A stretch of 64,000 nt of DNA from Agrypnia vestita (GCA_016648135.1 JADDOH010007979.1:109311-173310), one strand, 5' to 3'. Positions 43,002 through 53,305 are shown, numbered from the stretch's first letter. The notes: generated by a model not told the origin, from the sequence alone. A program made the numbers and translations.

Positions 43002-45600
43002 ATACAGCAAAATTATATTGTGGTAACATTATAATTATAAGTGAAAGATATTAAATCAATTTTTGTTTACTAGAATAGGTACGTAATGGTAGTTAACTAA
43101 CTTAAGTTAGTTGAGTCGCTTTAAGTGGACAATACAAAGTTATTTAATCAATTCATAAGTATGTCCAATCACAAAGTTAACACTATAAACATCAAAAATA
43201 TAATATTTCACCTGTCACTGTTGACGGAAGATTCTGTCAATCTCAGTACATAAGTAAAATTGCTGTTTCCCGTTAGCAAAGAATCCCGGGTTCATATCCC
43301 GTATATCCATCACCTAAAACCATTTTTTTTCATGAGACAGATTTATTCTGTATATCTTTCCAAATGATTTATTTTATTTTATATTAATATTGCATCATGC
43401 TTTCAACATGACCAAACCACCTAAGCATTTTTTTTTTTATTCTACTACGGTACAGACTGCATTACTTTCACATCTAATTCATTCATTATTTGCTCTCAAT
43501 ACACTGTCATACGTAAACTATAATTTTGCATGTTATAAATTAAATGTAAATAAAAACTAGGACTTTATGATACCCGTGATTTTTCAGCAAATTAATCTAA
43601 TTGATTCATCTAATTTTTATTGAATTGAATCATTGAATTGATGGCATAATTCTAAAATGATGTCTATTCTATAAATTATTAAAACGCGTATCTCAATCAA
43701 TTGGACAGAAACAGTTGTTTAGCTGGAAATCTGAAAATCGAGAGCAGTTTAACATTATTTGAATAGCTGTGATATAAATGCGATATTACTATTTTGACGC
43801 AGATTGCTGATTTGACATGTACAGACATTGATCCTGTCGATACCAATTGGCCCAGGCAGCTGAGGTAAATGTTTATTAGGCGAATGAATCCTAGAGACGG
43901 ATAACCTCCATTCCTCAACGTCACACGCAGCCTCAGTCAAAATGGCGGACGGAGGTCTGGGGGAGAAAGGAAGCCTTTTTAGACCGGGGTGGCTAATCGT
44001 CGAAGGGGGCGACCGAATCGATCAGGCTATCGGTCATTGTCATGCTTAGTTATCAGGCGAGCAGCGGTGTGGCAGGTAAATGCGTTTCTATATTAAACAT
44101 GCTCGTAGTCTAGGATTATTTATGCCATAAATAATATTAATCTACTCAAAAAACTAATCTGAAATATGATGTCTTAGTACTTATGTAAAATATGTTTTAA
44201 TATTTAATTATTACATATATTGCAAGCATTTAAGTTATTTTGATTTCTTTATTTATACTACAATAGCCCATGAGAGCCGACGATTGTAGTAAAATACGTT
44301 AAAAAAAACACCCACCAGAAGTCGATCGATTTAATTGATATTTAACCAAATTTATTACTAACATTTATTGTATAATCGTAGTAGGTTTCTTGATAAAAAC
44401 TATTTAAAAATATAAATTTATTACCTTTTATTTGTGATTTTTTTTTTTAAACTATCCACAAATTAAAATTAGACGGTTGGACGTCATATCTCAAGTATTA
44501 GATATTATTATTTTTCCAACATCACGAAAACCAGCCATTTCAATCTGGAGTTTTGTCTAGAATATAGGTTTTTAAAATTGTTATAAATAAAAAATTTTCT
44601 CACACAACGAATTTCTTCATCTAAAGGGTTCAAATATTATTAAAGGAAATATATTTATTTGTTTTTTTCTGTATAGGTAAAATAGGTCGGATCATTCGTT
44701 CCAATCTCTTGACGTTCATTCGTTTAATCACCTCAGTGAAAATAATTTTATCACGTTTATTTGCTTAAATCTTAATTCTCTTCTTGTGATGACCAGGATT
44801 ACAACCAGAAAACATTTTTGATTTCGAAACCTTCTGTGGATATTAAAGAATATTTTTTCGAACACATTTTCCCCAAATACGTAGCGTCGTTCACGTGCAT
44901 TCCAGGAGACATTTCCTCTTCCTGCCGATGCGTGGTCATTTGTCATCTTTTGTGCAGTGGCTGCACCGCCGGGCGATGCTTTTTGCAATTTTTCACAATA
45001 CCCAGTCATGCGGAATGCGCCGACAGCTCCATCGGCGCGGAAAACCTTCGGTTAACACGTCAACAATTTGAGATCAATTGTTTGCATGAAATTCGCTGCA
45101 CGGTATTTCAAAAAAAAATCTAAGAGCGAGCCCAGCAATGAGTGGATAGGAATAGAAAATTATTAATATTTTTCAAAAAAAAAATATCTCGTGAAGTCAA
45201 TATCAAATCATAGAAATGACTGATAACCGAAAAAGTGTTCAAAATATTTTGGGTATGTTCAAATTTTCAAAAACGCAATAATGAATTTTATCCTATTTTT
45301 TACAGGAGGAAGTGGGTATGGAAGTATTTTTTGGTGTTCATAGTCATTTTATACAATGTAACGTTCACGAATTCCACCAATGATAGGCTATCACATCTAT
45401 CAAATTTTTGAAAATTGTGTTTATATGTTTAACTAACACACCTTATTTCATATGTAAATTGTATTTTTACTACCGCCAAATTATATCTTTGGTTCAAATT
45501 TGTCATTCCCATTAATCAATACAGATGTCGCCTTTGGTAAAGAGATATCTCATAAAAAATTTTTTAAATAAAAAATATTGGTATACCTATATTATATAGT
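43002..45600. other. Intergenic; patches at 43890-44060 and 44830-45060; R1 remnant near 45310-45425
   Basis: The patch at 43890-44060 is G+C-rich (AAAATGGCGGACGGAGGTC near 43940), non-repetitive and not obviously coding. At 44818-45123 (plus) and 44728-45009 (minus) both strands stay open without recognisable product. Near 43277-43300 there is a lone B-box-like GGTTCATATCCC. At 45310-45425, GGTATGGAAGT and AACGTTCACGAATTCCACC are R1 words in plus orientation, badly eroded. Confidence 0.4.
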
Positions 45601-45745
45601 GTGGAAAGATGCTGCGTCTCATGGCTGCGTAACTCGAGGGACTGGTACAAGTGTAATTCGACTGAGTTTTTCCGTGCTGCGGTGAACATGTATATGACCG
45701 CTGACCTCCGACAGGAGATGGCATATAAGAAGAAGAAGAATGCGT
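45601..45745 (+). pseudogene. LINE ORF2 extreme 3' end, third family
   Basis: The frame reads CVSWLRNSRDWYKCNSTEFF, then RAAVNMYMTADLRQEMAYKK: the standard terminal segment SWLRNLRDWYxCxSTELFRAAVNKVRIAxMIAxLRQE of the same LINE family as 28640-28985. The segment ends in an AAGAAGAAGAAG repeat, probably the tail. Only about 145 bp remain, a heavily 5'-truncated insertion. Confidence 0.85.
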
Positions 45746-45915
45746 TATATAATGCCATGTCGAGAACGCAACAAGAAAATATTGTCTGTCTCGGTTGCTC
45801 GCATCACAGCTACCCGCGCTACAGAGACCACTCAAAATTTTTGTGAAAAAAAAGGTTACACCGAGTGTTTTGAATTTGCATCATTTGATATTATTAATTT
45901 ATATGACACTTTATC

Positions 45916-45959
45916 GTGCAATATTATTATAATACAATATTATTATAATAATATTGCAC
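45916..45959. repeat. 18-bp perfect hairpin
   Basis: GTGCAATATTATTATAAT at 45916-45933 and its exact reverse complement at 45942-45959, loop of 8 bases. A+T-rich apart from the GTGC/GCAC tips. Confidence 0.85.
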
Positions 45960-46180
45960 CATATTATGCACTTATTAGTTTTAATTTTCATTAACCTGCA
46001 ATATAAAAAATCTAAATATTAAAAAAAAATTAATTCAGAGTATTTCAATAAAAAATCATTAAATTAATGTTTTCATTTTACTAAGTCTTTAATCATGAAA
46101 TCATACTCAATTTGAAAACGGAATGGGATCAGCTGTTGGATTCTAGGAAGTTACGGACCAACATTTGAAATAATTACTAT

Positions 46181-46277
46181 TTATTTATTTATTTATTGTT
46201 TATTTACATTTACATTAGTTAATACAAGATACTAATAACTGCCACACTAGGTAAAAACATGTTCTGTGGCAGTTATT
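46181..46277 (-). mobile_element. LINE 3' terminus with stem-loop and simple tail
   Basis: A 13-bp perfect stem (46234-46246 AATAACTGCCACA with 46265-46277) encloses an 18-base loop. On the minus strand this is followed by A+T-rich DNA and an (AAAT)n-type run at 46181-46200. Conserved 3' stem-loops followed by a short simple repeat are known for several non-LTR clades. A similar hairpin (CTGCTACACTAG...TAGCAG at 50068-50100) lies in the 3' region of the CR1-like LINE at 49921-51389, which supports this reading. Confidence 0.6.
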
Positions 46278-46448
46278 CTCATATGGTATTTGTGTAGTAA
46301 TAAAAAATGACAATTAAAGAATCTAAATCTAAAAGAAAATAAAAGAAAAGAAAAGAAATATTGAGTATACAATTGTAATCCTTTTTGCTAAGCTGTTACT
46401 TTGAGGCTATTTATTCATGACAAATTAAATAAAACACTAATTCTCTTG

Positions 46449-46510
46449 GTTTAAACCACTATATCTTCAGTAATGCTAACTAGTTTCGGAACTACTGTTT
46501 CTTCTTCATG
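46449..46510 (-). ncRNA. Two degenerate hammerhead-like cores in tandem
   Basis: On the minus strand 46510-46483 reads CATGAAGA, stem GAAAC / GTTCC with loop AGTA, then GAAAC. About 13 bases further on, 46470-46449 reads CTGAAGATATAGTGGTTTAAAC, matching the core at 42879-42905 with a 3-base loss. Both have lost part of CTGATGA. Two hammerhead units close together fit the partial tandem terminal repeats known for PLEs. Confidence 0.4.
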
Positions 46511-48049
46511 GTAAACTAAAAATCAAATATTACAATATAGAAAAGGTGGTTCTGAAACCGCTTGCTGTCACGAAATAAATAGTGTTTGAACCAAGTGAAT
46601 TTGTGTTTAATTTATTAATTTGAGAAAACTAACAAATTTTGTATAGAGTGTGTGGTTATAAAAAAGAAGTGAATATAAACTGTGTGATTTATAACAAAGT
46701 TCAACAGTTTTTTCGAAGTAATAATTATGTGCAACTACAAACCTAACTTTATAAACATCATAAATATGTATAAGTTTTTAATGAAATTATTATTTTAATT
46801 TAGAGTGTTCAGTCATTAGAAAACGATTCCATGTTTGTGTATTTTAAAGTTTAATTTGGTATAAATTTAAATAATTATTTCACAGTTGGACTCCGAATGC
46901 CATGGGTTAACATGTGGGTTTTTAATTAGCATTTATTTCATTAATATTATTTCACCTCAAAAAAATACATATAATTGCTGCTATTACTTACCCGCACATA
47001 TTTGTTTATTTTTCAACTTAAATTTAATGAAAAAGAAATGCGCATGTACGTGTGAGTACTGTGTTACTGCCAGCTTATTCCACGATTTCCATGTAAAGAA
47101 CAAACAAACATTAATTTTTAACCATTTAAAATTCAGCAAGGTTTCAATTTTACTCAACCTACTGTTAATGATCGCCCAAAAGAGAAAAAACTGTGGAATC
47201 CGAAAAAAGAGAGGTTTAAACAATTATTTTCCATAAAGTAAAATACGCTTTAATGAAATGTAAATAATTGTGGAAATCCATCGAGCGGCCACCAATGTTT
47301 CCCCATTCATTCATGAAATTCCCCGACGTCGTTCGGTGCTTATAATATTATTCCGTCGCTCGCCGCGTGCGCCGGTGTGCCCGCCTTTACCCCGAGTTTA
47401 TTCAAATGAACAAACCTTTTTCGCGGTTTTAAAATATTTCATTAATTAAGATTATGCATGAGCGCAGAATTTCCGGACGGACGGATCGCTTCTCCGGGAA
47501 AGTTTCGTCAACTTTTCAGCAGTGGGGTAGGCGGGGGCACAACCGCTCCCGTAACGTTTAAATAAGTCTATAATAAATAAAAAAAAAAACACATCTTTGT
47601 TTTCATAAACAGTTTAAATCTTTTGTTATTATTGTTATGTGCGTGCGACTTTATGATCTGGTACCAGCGAAGCTTCAAAATTATATGTTTTCCATACTCG
47701 TAGGAACTCAAGGAGAGTAATCTGTTATTCACATTCAAGAAGATTCTACTGAAACGCGGCAAAATGTATGAATAATTTTTGGTACGTGAATGAATCTAGG
47801 TGTGTTAGTACCAGCGCACTAAGAAAATTTGACATTTTCTATTCTCGAAGGAAACCATGGGGTGACTTGTGTTTTTCACATAGGTAGGTACTTTAAGATT
47901 CTGTGTAGATACTATCATCAGATAATCACACACGTCTCTTGTAGCCAATAAGTCTCTGAAACGGTCCTGAATCTAGAATCAGCTGGAATGTTCTCATAAT
48001 CATAGAAGATAAAGAAGTCCACAGATAAAAAAGAACCATGGGACGACAT
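46511..48049. other. Intergenic; G+C-rich island at 47270-47550
   Basis: 46511-47270 is A+T-rich; a plus-strand frame (46886-47236) is not gene-like. The island 47270-47550 is unique here, rich in CpG (CGCTCGCCGCGTGCGCCGG near 47356) and includes ATTAATTAAGATTATGCAT near 47440. 47640-48049 has repeated words (TACCAGCG, ACCATGGG) and may be the left part of the LTR-like block. Confidence 0.45.
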
Positions 48050-48310
48050 GTGAATTTGTCTAGCCAGCCGAACAACAGCGACAATAATTGAGAGAAGTAC
48101 TTAACAGGCGTTTGAAAAAGAGTGCGACTACGTACGTGCAAATTACGAAATCGGCGTGAATAAGTGTGAACCTGCGAAGAGTATTTTAGTGACAATTAGT
48201 GTGAATTATTAAAGAAGGTGATTCGATAAAATTCGTGTCTGGTGACTCTGTGTGATAAATAAAACATGAAGTTGTTTTTAGTGTTTTATTTGCCTCCAGC
48301 TGTCACGACC
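48050..48310 (+). mobile_element. LTR-like block, family L1
   Basis: Contains GAGTGCGACTACGTACGTGC near 48119 and GTGTCTGGTGACTCTGTGTG plus ATAAATAAAAC near 48235-48264. The pattern and spacing match 17640-17965 and 2195-2475. ATAAATAAAA close to the right end fits an LTR polyadenylation site; TTTGCCTCCAGCTGTCACGA follows, against TTTGCCTTCCACAGCCATGA at the 17.9-kb copy. The similarity across the right border argues that the repeat extends beyond AATAAA. Confidence 0.45.
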
Positions 48311-48380
48311 CAGTGACAAAATAATTCACAAAAATATATAATGTGTAGGTACACCACTAATTGTTGAGAATACCAAGTTT

Positions 48381-48407
48381 TTTCGGGGCCAATGGTCCGT
48401 TCATCAG
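48381..48407 (-). ncRNA. Hammerhead-ribozyme-like core, eroded stem
   Basis: On the minus strand: CTGATGA, extra A, CGGACC / GGCCCC stem with two mismatches and loop ATT, then GAAA. Same design, loop and extra base as at 14034-14061, so a related PLE-like element. It lies 50 bp left of the 113-bp tandem array. Confidence 0.45.
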
Positions 48408-48457
48408 TATAATTTACTAAAAATTAAAATTCAAAGTAAAGACATTAACAAAATAAA

Positions 48458-48778
48458 AATAAATATATGAGAGATGAATAAATAATTATGTACTCATAAG
48501 AAAACAAATAACAAGATAACTATTTGCAAAAAGGACCTGGTTATTTATAAATTTATTCATCTCTCATAAAAATAAATATATGAGAGATGAATAAATAATT
48601 ATGTACTCATAAGAAAACAAATAACAAGATAACTATTTGCAAAAAGGACCTGGTTATTTATAAATTTATTCATCTCTCATAAAAATAAATATATGAGAGA
48701 TGAATAAATAATTATGTACTCATATGAAAACAAATAACAAGATAACTATTTGCAAAAATGACCTGGTTATTTATAATA
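48458..48778. repeat. Tandem array, about 2.8 copies of 113 bp
   Basis: AATAAATATATGAGAGATGA starts at 48458, 48571 and 48684. The units are almost identical and include ATAACAAGATAACTATTTGC. Each unit also contains an inverted pair, ATGAGAGATGAATAAA and TTTATTCATCTCTCAT, so the array alternates arms that can fold. The third unit lacks its last bases. Confidence 0.88.
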
Positions 48779-48857
48779 TTTTATGTACTATGAACACATT
48801 CTTATTTCCAAAATTTCTAATTTATCTAACCTTAAGACTGTATTCAAAGAAATTCAA

Positions 48858-49077
48858 CATATTTAACTGTAAATAGTTGCGGATATTTTATACGAACCGT
48901 ATGTGTTCCGAGAAACGATTCTCGACATTTCGTTGAATGCTTATTCAACGTCATCAGGAGGACGACCTTTACCCCTTTATGACGTTGAATAAGCATTCAA
49001 CGAAACGTCAAGAATCGTTTCAGGGTAAAACATGCGGTTCGTATAAAATATCCACAACTATTTACAGTCAAATATGT
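48858..49077. mobile_element. Long palindrome of PLE-like terminal repeats with two hammerhead-like cores
   Basis: The left arm (about 48858-48954) and right arm (about 48980-49077) are reverse complements at roughly nine of ten positions by eye. Minus-strand core in the left arm: CTGATGA at 48957-48951, extra C, 7-bp perfect stem (GTTGAAT / ATTCAAC, loop AAGC), GAAAT. Plus-strand core in the right arm: ATGA, C, the same perfect stem, GAAAC at 49002-49006, with its first bases lost at the centre. Sequence just right of the palindrome (ACGACCGTAATAACAACC) matches 40034-40051. Inverted terminal repeats are typical of PLE insertions. Confidence 0.65.
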
Positions 49078-49920
49078 CTAACGACCGTAATAACAACCTT
49101 AACTCTTTAAATTCAACATGTATATATACTAATACTGGAAAATGATCACTTAGTGACACCATGTATTTTAACAAATAATGCCTGCGCTTTATTTAAAAGT
49201 CTCGGTAGAATTTTCATTTAATCGACCAATCAGCTGAATCAATACTTTGCACCTATTCAAAACAAATGGATCAAACATAAGATAGTTTTCACAAAAATAT
49301 ATTTTGAAAAAAATTAAAATAGAATATTGAGAATCTTAGCAAATTGGAAAAAAAATAATGTCGATGACGTATAGCTAATGCTTTGCGAGAATGTCAATGG
49401 TAAATAGACGACGCATTCACAGGATGCATTGCCAATTTAGAGATTTTTTGTTTACTTACAACCTACCACATATACATATGGTTATTCTGTCATTATCAAA
49501 GATTCAACAGGAGCTGTCTCTCTCATCAAAAAGTCTAAGAGTCTTGAATTGTATATATATTTTGTGTTGAATAAAAACTGTTTTGCCTCGATATGCTTTT
49601 ACGCCCCGGCTTCCTCTGCTAAAATCCTGAAATTATACGATTATATCCATTGGCCAGCTGTTATCGAGACCCCCCGCAAGGTGCGCTGCCTCCTGGGGAG
49701 GGGGCGCGGTTGAAAAAAGTAATAAAAAACAAAGTTTGCGCCCTTACTTAGCCGCACCGTCCGCCGTGTAATTACGTTACTCAGGGTGTAATTTCAGCGA
49801 AGAATGGAGAATTAGTTGAGTCGTGTTGATGCACCCTTCAGGTTAAAGTTTGTTCCGCGGGCGTTTCGCTTTTATTTGATTATTCTTAACTACTGCAGCA
49901 AATGGTGCATTTGGTTTAAT
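49078..49920. other. Intergenic; G+C-rich island at 49595-49810
   Basis: 49078-49595 is A+T-rich. The island includes CCTCCTGGGGAGGGGGCGCG near 49690 and GTGTAATTACGTTAC near 49767 (a TAATTA-type homeodomain word). No repeat partner, no recognisable frame. Confidence 0.45.
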
Positions 49921-50675
49921 CAATTCAAATTCAAATTCAAATTCAAATGTTTATTCAATGTTCAATGTTACAAATGTTTACAGTGTTTACAAAATTTAAT
50001 GAAGCTTTTTTCATTGTTGTTGAGTGTCTTGGCAGCAAGTAAACACTAAATTGATTTGACGCCCTGCCTGCTACACTAGTAATTTACTGTATTATAGCAG
50101 ACAGTGCTCTTCCAGTAGTATAATGTTCAAGAATATTTATTATTTATATAACATTTGTGAATAAATCTTATTGCCAATTAAAATTAAGTAATAGTAATAA
50201 TTAAATGTTTACAATTTAATAATGGTGTTAATTAATTATATTATAGACAAAGGAAAAAAATGATCTGAATAGGATATTAATAAAATAAAATAAAATAAAA
50301 CAATTAAAAGTATTTAAAAAGATGACAGTAACAGTAAGACAGTAAGTGAAAAAAATGATCTGAATAGGATATTAATAAAATAAAATAAAATAAAACAATT
50401 AAAAGTATTTAAAAAGATGACAGTAACAGTAAGACAGTAAGTGAAAAAAATGATCTGAATAGGATATTAATAAAATAAAATAAAATAAAACAATTAAAAG
50501 TATTTAAAAAGATGACAGTAACAGTAAGACAGTAAGTGAAAAAAATGATCTGAATAGGATATTAATAAAATAAAATAAAATAAAACAATTAAAAGTATTT
50601 AAAAAGATGACAGTAACAGTAAGACAGTAAGTGACAGTAAATGTTCTTGTAGGAATAGTATATTTTAAATTTAGT
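49921..50675 (-). mobile_element. 3' untranslated region of CR1-like LINE, with (TTTGAA)n-type tail
   Basis: Follows the stop codon of the minus-strand reverse transcriptase at 50676. It contains a 4 x 95-bp tandem array (50261-50640), a stem-loop near 50068-50100, and ends at 49923-49948 in ATTCAAA repeats (minus strand TTTGAAT), a simple 3' tail as expected for a non-LTR insertion. The boundary on the left is the end of this run. Confidence 0.65.
50261..50640. repeat. Tandem array, 4 x 95 bp
   Basis: TGATCTGAATAGGATATTAA starts at 50261, 50356, 50451 and 50546, an exact 95-bp period. The units look identical, each with an AAAATAAAATAAAATAAAAC run and GACAGTAACAGTAAGACAGT. Such uniformity means recent expansion or homogenisation. 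The array lies in the 3' region of the LINE fragment. Confidence 0.95.
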
Positions 50676-51389
50676 TTATATGATGGCTTTTAATAGGTTT
50701 TGGGCATGCTTCCTTCCCTTTTCATGCAGCCAGAGTTTCACTTTAGAAGAAAAATACGCGAGACTATGGCTACATGTTTTAAGTTTAGTGTTAAGAGTAT
50801 TGAATGTTTTTGGTGCTTGGAAGAGGTGAAATCTTTGTGAAAAAGTTTTTTTGAATTTTGGTACAAGATAGTTGCAGTTCACCTGTGCCCTTGTTGAATG
50901 TGAGTGAGTTATTTGTTGGTGATCTTGTTTATGTCGGAAAAAATATTTTAAAGTGTTGAGTAAATATGTTTGATTGATGTCCAGGACGTGACATTCTCTG
51001 AAAAGTTCTTCTGAAGGAAAACGAAATGGCTTTTTATGAAGAACTCTCAATACCATTTTCTGGGCTTTGCTTAATGAATCTAATATAGTACAAGCTGCAC
51101 CACCCCAACTGACAGTTGCATAATTAATGAGTGAGTGACACAGTGCATAGTATACTATTATTCTTGTCGATGCGTCGAGTACATCTCTAATTTCTTTGAA
51201 AAAATAAACAAGCTTTCTTATTCGGATTGTAAGATTCAAAATATGTTTTCTCCAGTTTAGATGCTGGTCTATGTACACACCTAGATATCGTATATCTTCC
51301 GTTGTCTGCAGATTAGTACAATCACAGGGTTTATCTTTTGATTGACATGTGTGAATCAATAACGAATAATGTTTCTTAGCGGCTCTCGG
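50676..51389 (-). pseudogene. CR1-like LINE reverse transcriptase, C-terminal part
   Basis: An uninterrupted minus-strand frame of about 237 codons to the TAA at 50676. It starts (no ATG; truncated) after a TAA at 51390-51392. The protein has DIRYLGVYIDQHLNWRKHI (the YLGVxID block after the catalytic palm), then LIVYYAL-like VYYALCHSLINYATVSWGGA (thumb region, typical of CR1/Jockey), and a basic end (HEKGRKHAQNLLK). The catalytic core itself lies upstream and is absent. The intact frame and the clean 5' truncation suggest a fairly young insertion. It was non-functional from the moment of insertion. Confidence 0.88.
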
Positions 51390-51559
51390 TTAGAAGCCAG
51401 CTTTTTAATTCTACTGTTACTACACAATAATAACTTTGTAAAAAACATCTACGGGGTTGAACATTTTTTACGCCTCAGGTAATACTTTTTATAAAATTCA
51501 TATTTATAAACTAGTGCTTTATAAAATTCATAGAACATAGAACGCACAAAGAACAAAAT

Positions 51560-51785
51560 AAGTACTGTTTTTCGTACATTCAGACATTTTGTAGAATGAA
51601 TCCAAAGGGTAAAACGCGTCATATCATCGTAAATATTTTTTTCTTATAATTACATTAAAAATATCTCTACAATGAGTTCAATGCAAAAAAACATGTGATA
51701 ATGAATAAAATATCGACATATTATGTTTTTGTAAGTTTAAATTTTTAGAAGCCATTTTCTCAGTTCCGTGTTTTTTGGTTTGGAT
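51560..51785. mobile_element. PLE-like fragment
   Basis: Shares ATTCAGACATTTTGTAGAAT, ATAATTACATTAAAAATATC and, at the right, TTTTTAGAAGCCATTTTCTC (minus-strand start-like ATGGCTTCTAAAAA at 51755-51742) with 40065-40290. The hammerhead-bearing part is not included in this copy. Confidence 0.55.
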
Positions 51786-52984
51786 GATTTCTGCGTAACT
51801 ACATCCAATTAAGACCACATAGCACACCATCTTGAACGTGTCAAAAAATTACATTCTGAGTAAATTGGATGGATTATACGTGTAGAAAACCTTTATACTT
51901 TTCTTACCATAAATTATATTATATTGTACCATAAATTATATTTTTAATTTAATGTTTTATAAAGAAAAACATGAGAAGGAAATTGTACTTTCAATCGTTT
52001 TTTTGATATCATACTCTAAAACTTGATTAATAAATATTTTCATCAAGCGGCTCTGTGATAACTCATCATGTACATAATTATTTTACCCACATCAACTTAT
52101 TAAAACAAAATAAAATTTAAAGAAAACAATATTTTGTCAATTTTTTTTTCTCTCTTGGATTTCTTTTGGATTTTCTCTTTGAACGGGATTATTTAACGTC
52201 TTTTTAATTTATTTCGGATGTAATCTTTTATAAAATATTTTTGCGTGATTTATGAGTTGCCTTTGTCCTCTGTTGCTTATAAAAACGAATGTAAATAAAT
52301 TTCAACTAAATACAATATTTATTTAAAGTTTAAAACTATCAACTAAATATAACATTGTTTCGAAATATCACATTTTATTATTTTTTATTTTGTTTTATCA
52401 ACCCCTCCCTCCGTGGCGAGTGTAAAATATTTTTTTATTTTAAAGAAAAAATAAACAGTAATAAGTAGAGACACAAGTTAACAAAAATTGAATACTAATT
52501 GAATAGTATTAACACCGATCAAAAAGAAAAAGATAAAAGTATACGTAATTAAACTTAGAACTTAGCATATTCCAAGTCTAAATATTTATTTAAATCAGGT
52601 ACCTACACAACGAAAAATATAAAAGAAATTAAATCTTACCAAGCCGCTATACATTTTATTATTTATGTCTATGGGTATCTAAGAATAATATAATATTTTG
52701 TGTTGTCTATTGTTAGATTGACCGCTACCATTAAACCCATTTTAAATGAGACAGAAAAGTATCTTATAACGGAAAAAACTTGTACACAAGGAAAATCATT
52801 TTCTTCTACAAATTTTCAGTCAAATGACGCGTCCAAGTGATGACTCAGAAAATGGAATTATCCTGGTCTATCCTTTAAAGACTTGACAAGTCCATGAAAA
52901 GTGTTAAAGGCGGTGGATGAATGCCTTGCACCTGGCTAGATGGATCTTGGATTCAACTTTGTGATCTAGAATCGGGAGTTGTGG
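51786..52984. other. A+T-rich intergenic DNA, nothing recognised
   Basis: No gene, tRNA or repeat partner could be supported. Confidence 0.55.
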
Positions 52985-53305
52985 GACGTGCTAGGTATAA
53001 AATGGGAAGAGCGCAGAACAAACTTGGGTGTCTTGGAAGAGGCAAACATTCCCAATGTTGAAACCAACACCCTGAAGCAACAACTGCGACGAGCTAGTAT
53101 TGTGTGCATATAGTTGATATTCGGCTTTCCATGCGAAGCTATAACATGGCAAAAAAGACTGGGTGGGCTGAAAAAAGATACAAACTCACCTTGAAGGCAA
53201 ATCTGAGGAGACGTGGAAGAGATCCTGAAAATAAGAATGTTTCAGCCTATGACCAGGCACAACGACGTCAAAAAGTATATTGCGCAGATTATCAAGTTAA
53301 ATTAA
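52985..53305 (+). pseudogene. LINE ORF2 3'-terminal fragment, fifth family
   Basis: One frame gives VLGIKWEERRTNLGVLEEAN and IPNVETNTLKQQLR; after a frameshift and a gap another gives EKRYKLTLKANLRRRGRDPE and AQRRQKVY. This order (KWEDRxTN, VLEEANIPSVExxLLKxQLRW, QKKRYKDTLKxNLK, AQDRxxWRxxV) is the C-terminus of a widespread LINE ORF2. The RWxGHV segment between the two parts is scrambled. The 68-codon frame at 53104-53310 is the second part, not a gene. Confidence 0.75.

Noticed and set aside
43277..43320. tRNA gene or SINE at the GGTTCATATCCC word
   Set aside because: Only a B-box-like word; no A box at the right distance and no second copy in the window.
46886..47236. 116-codon plus-strand frame as a gene
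   Set aside because: Biased A+T-rich composition, an overlapping open frame on the other strand (46984-47223), no recognisable motif.
50261..50640. CRISPR-like or coding repeat array
   Set aside because: Uniform 95-bp tandem units with no spacers and with A+T runs that close all frames.
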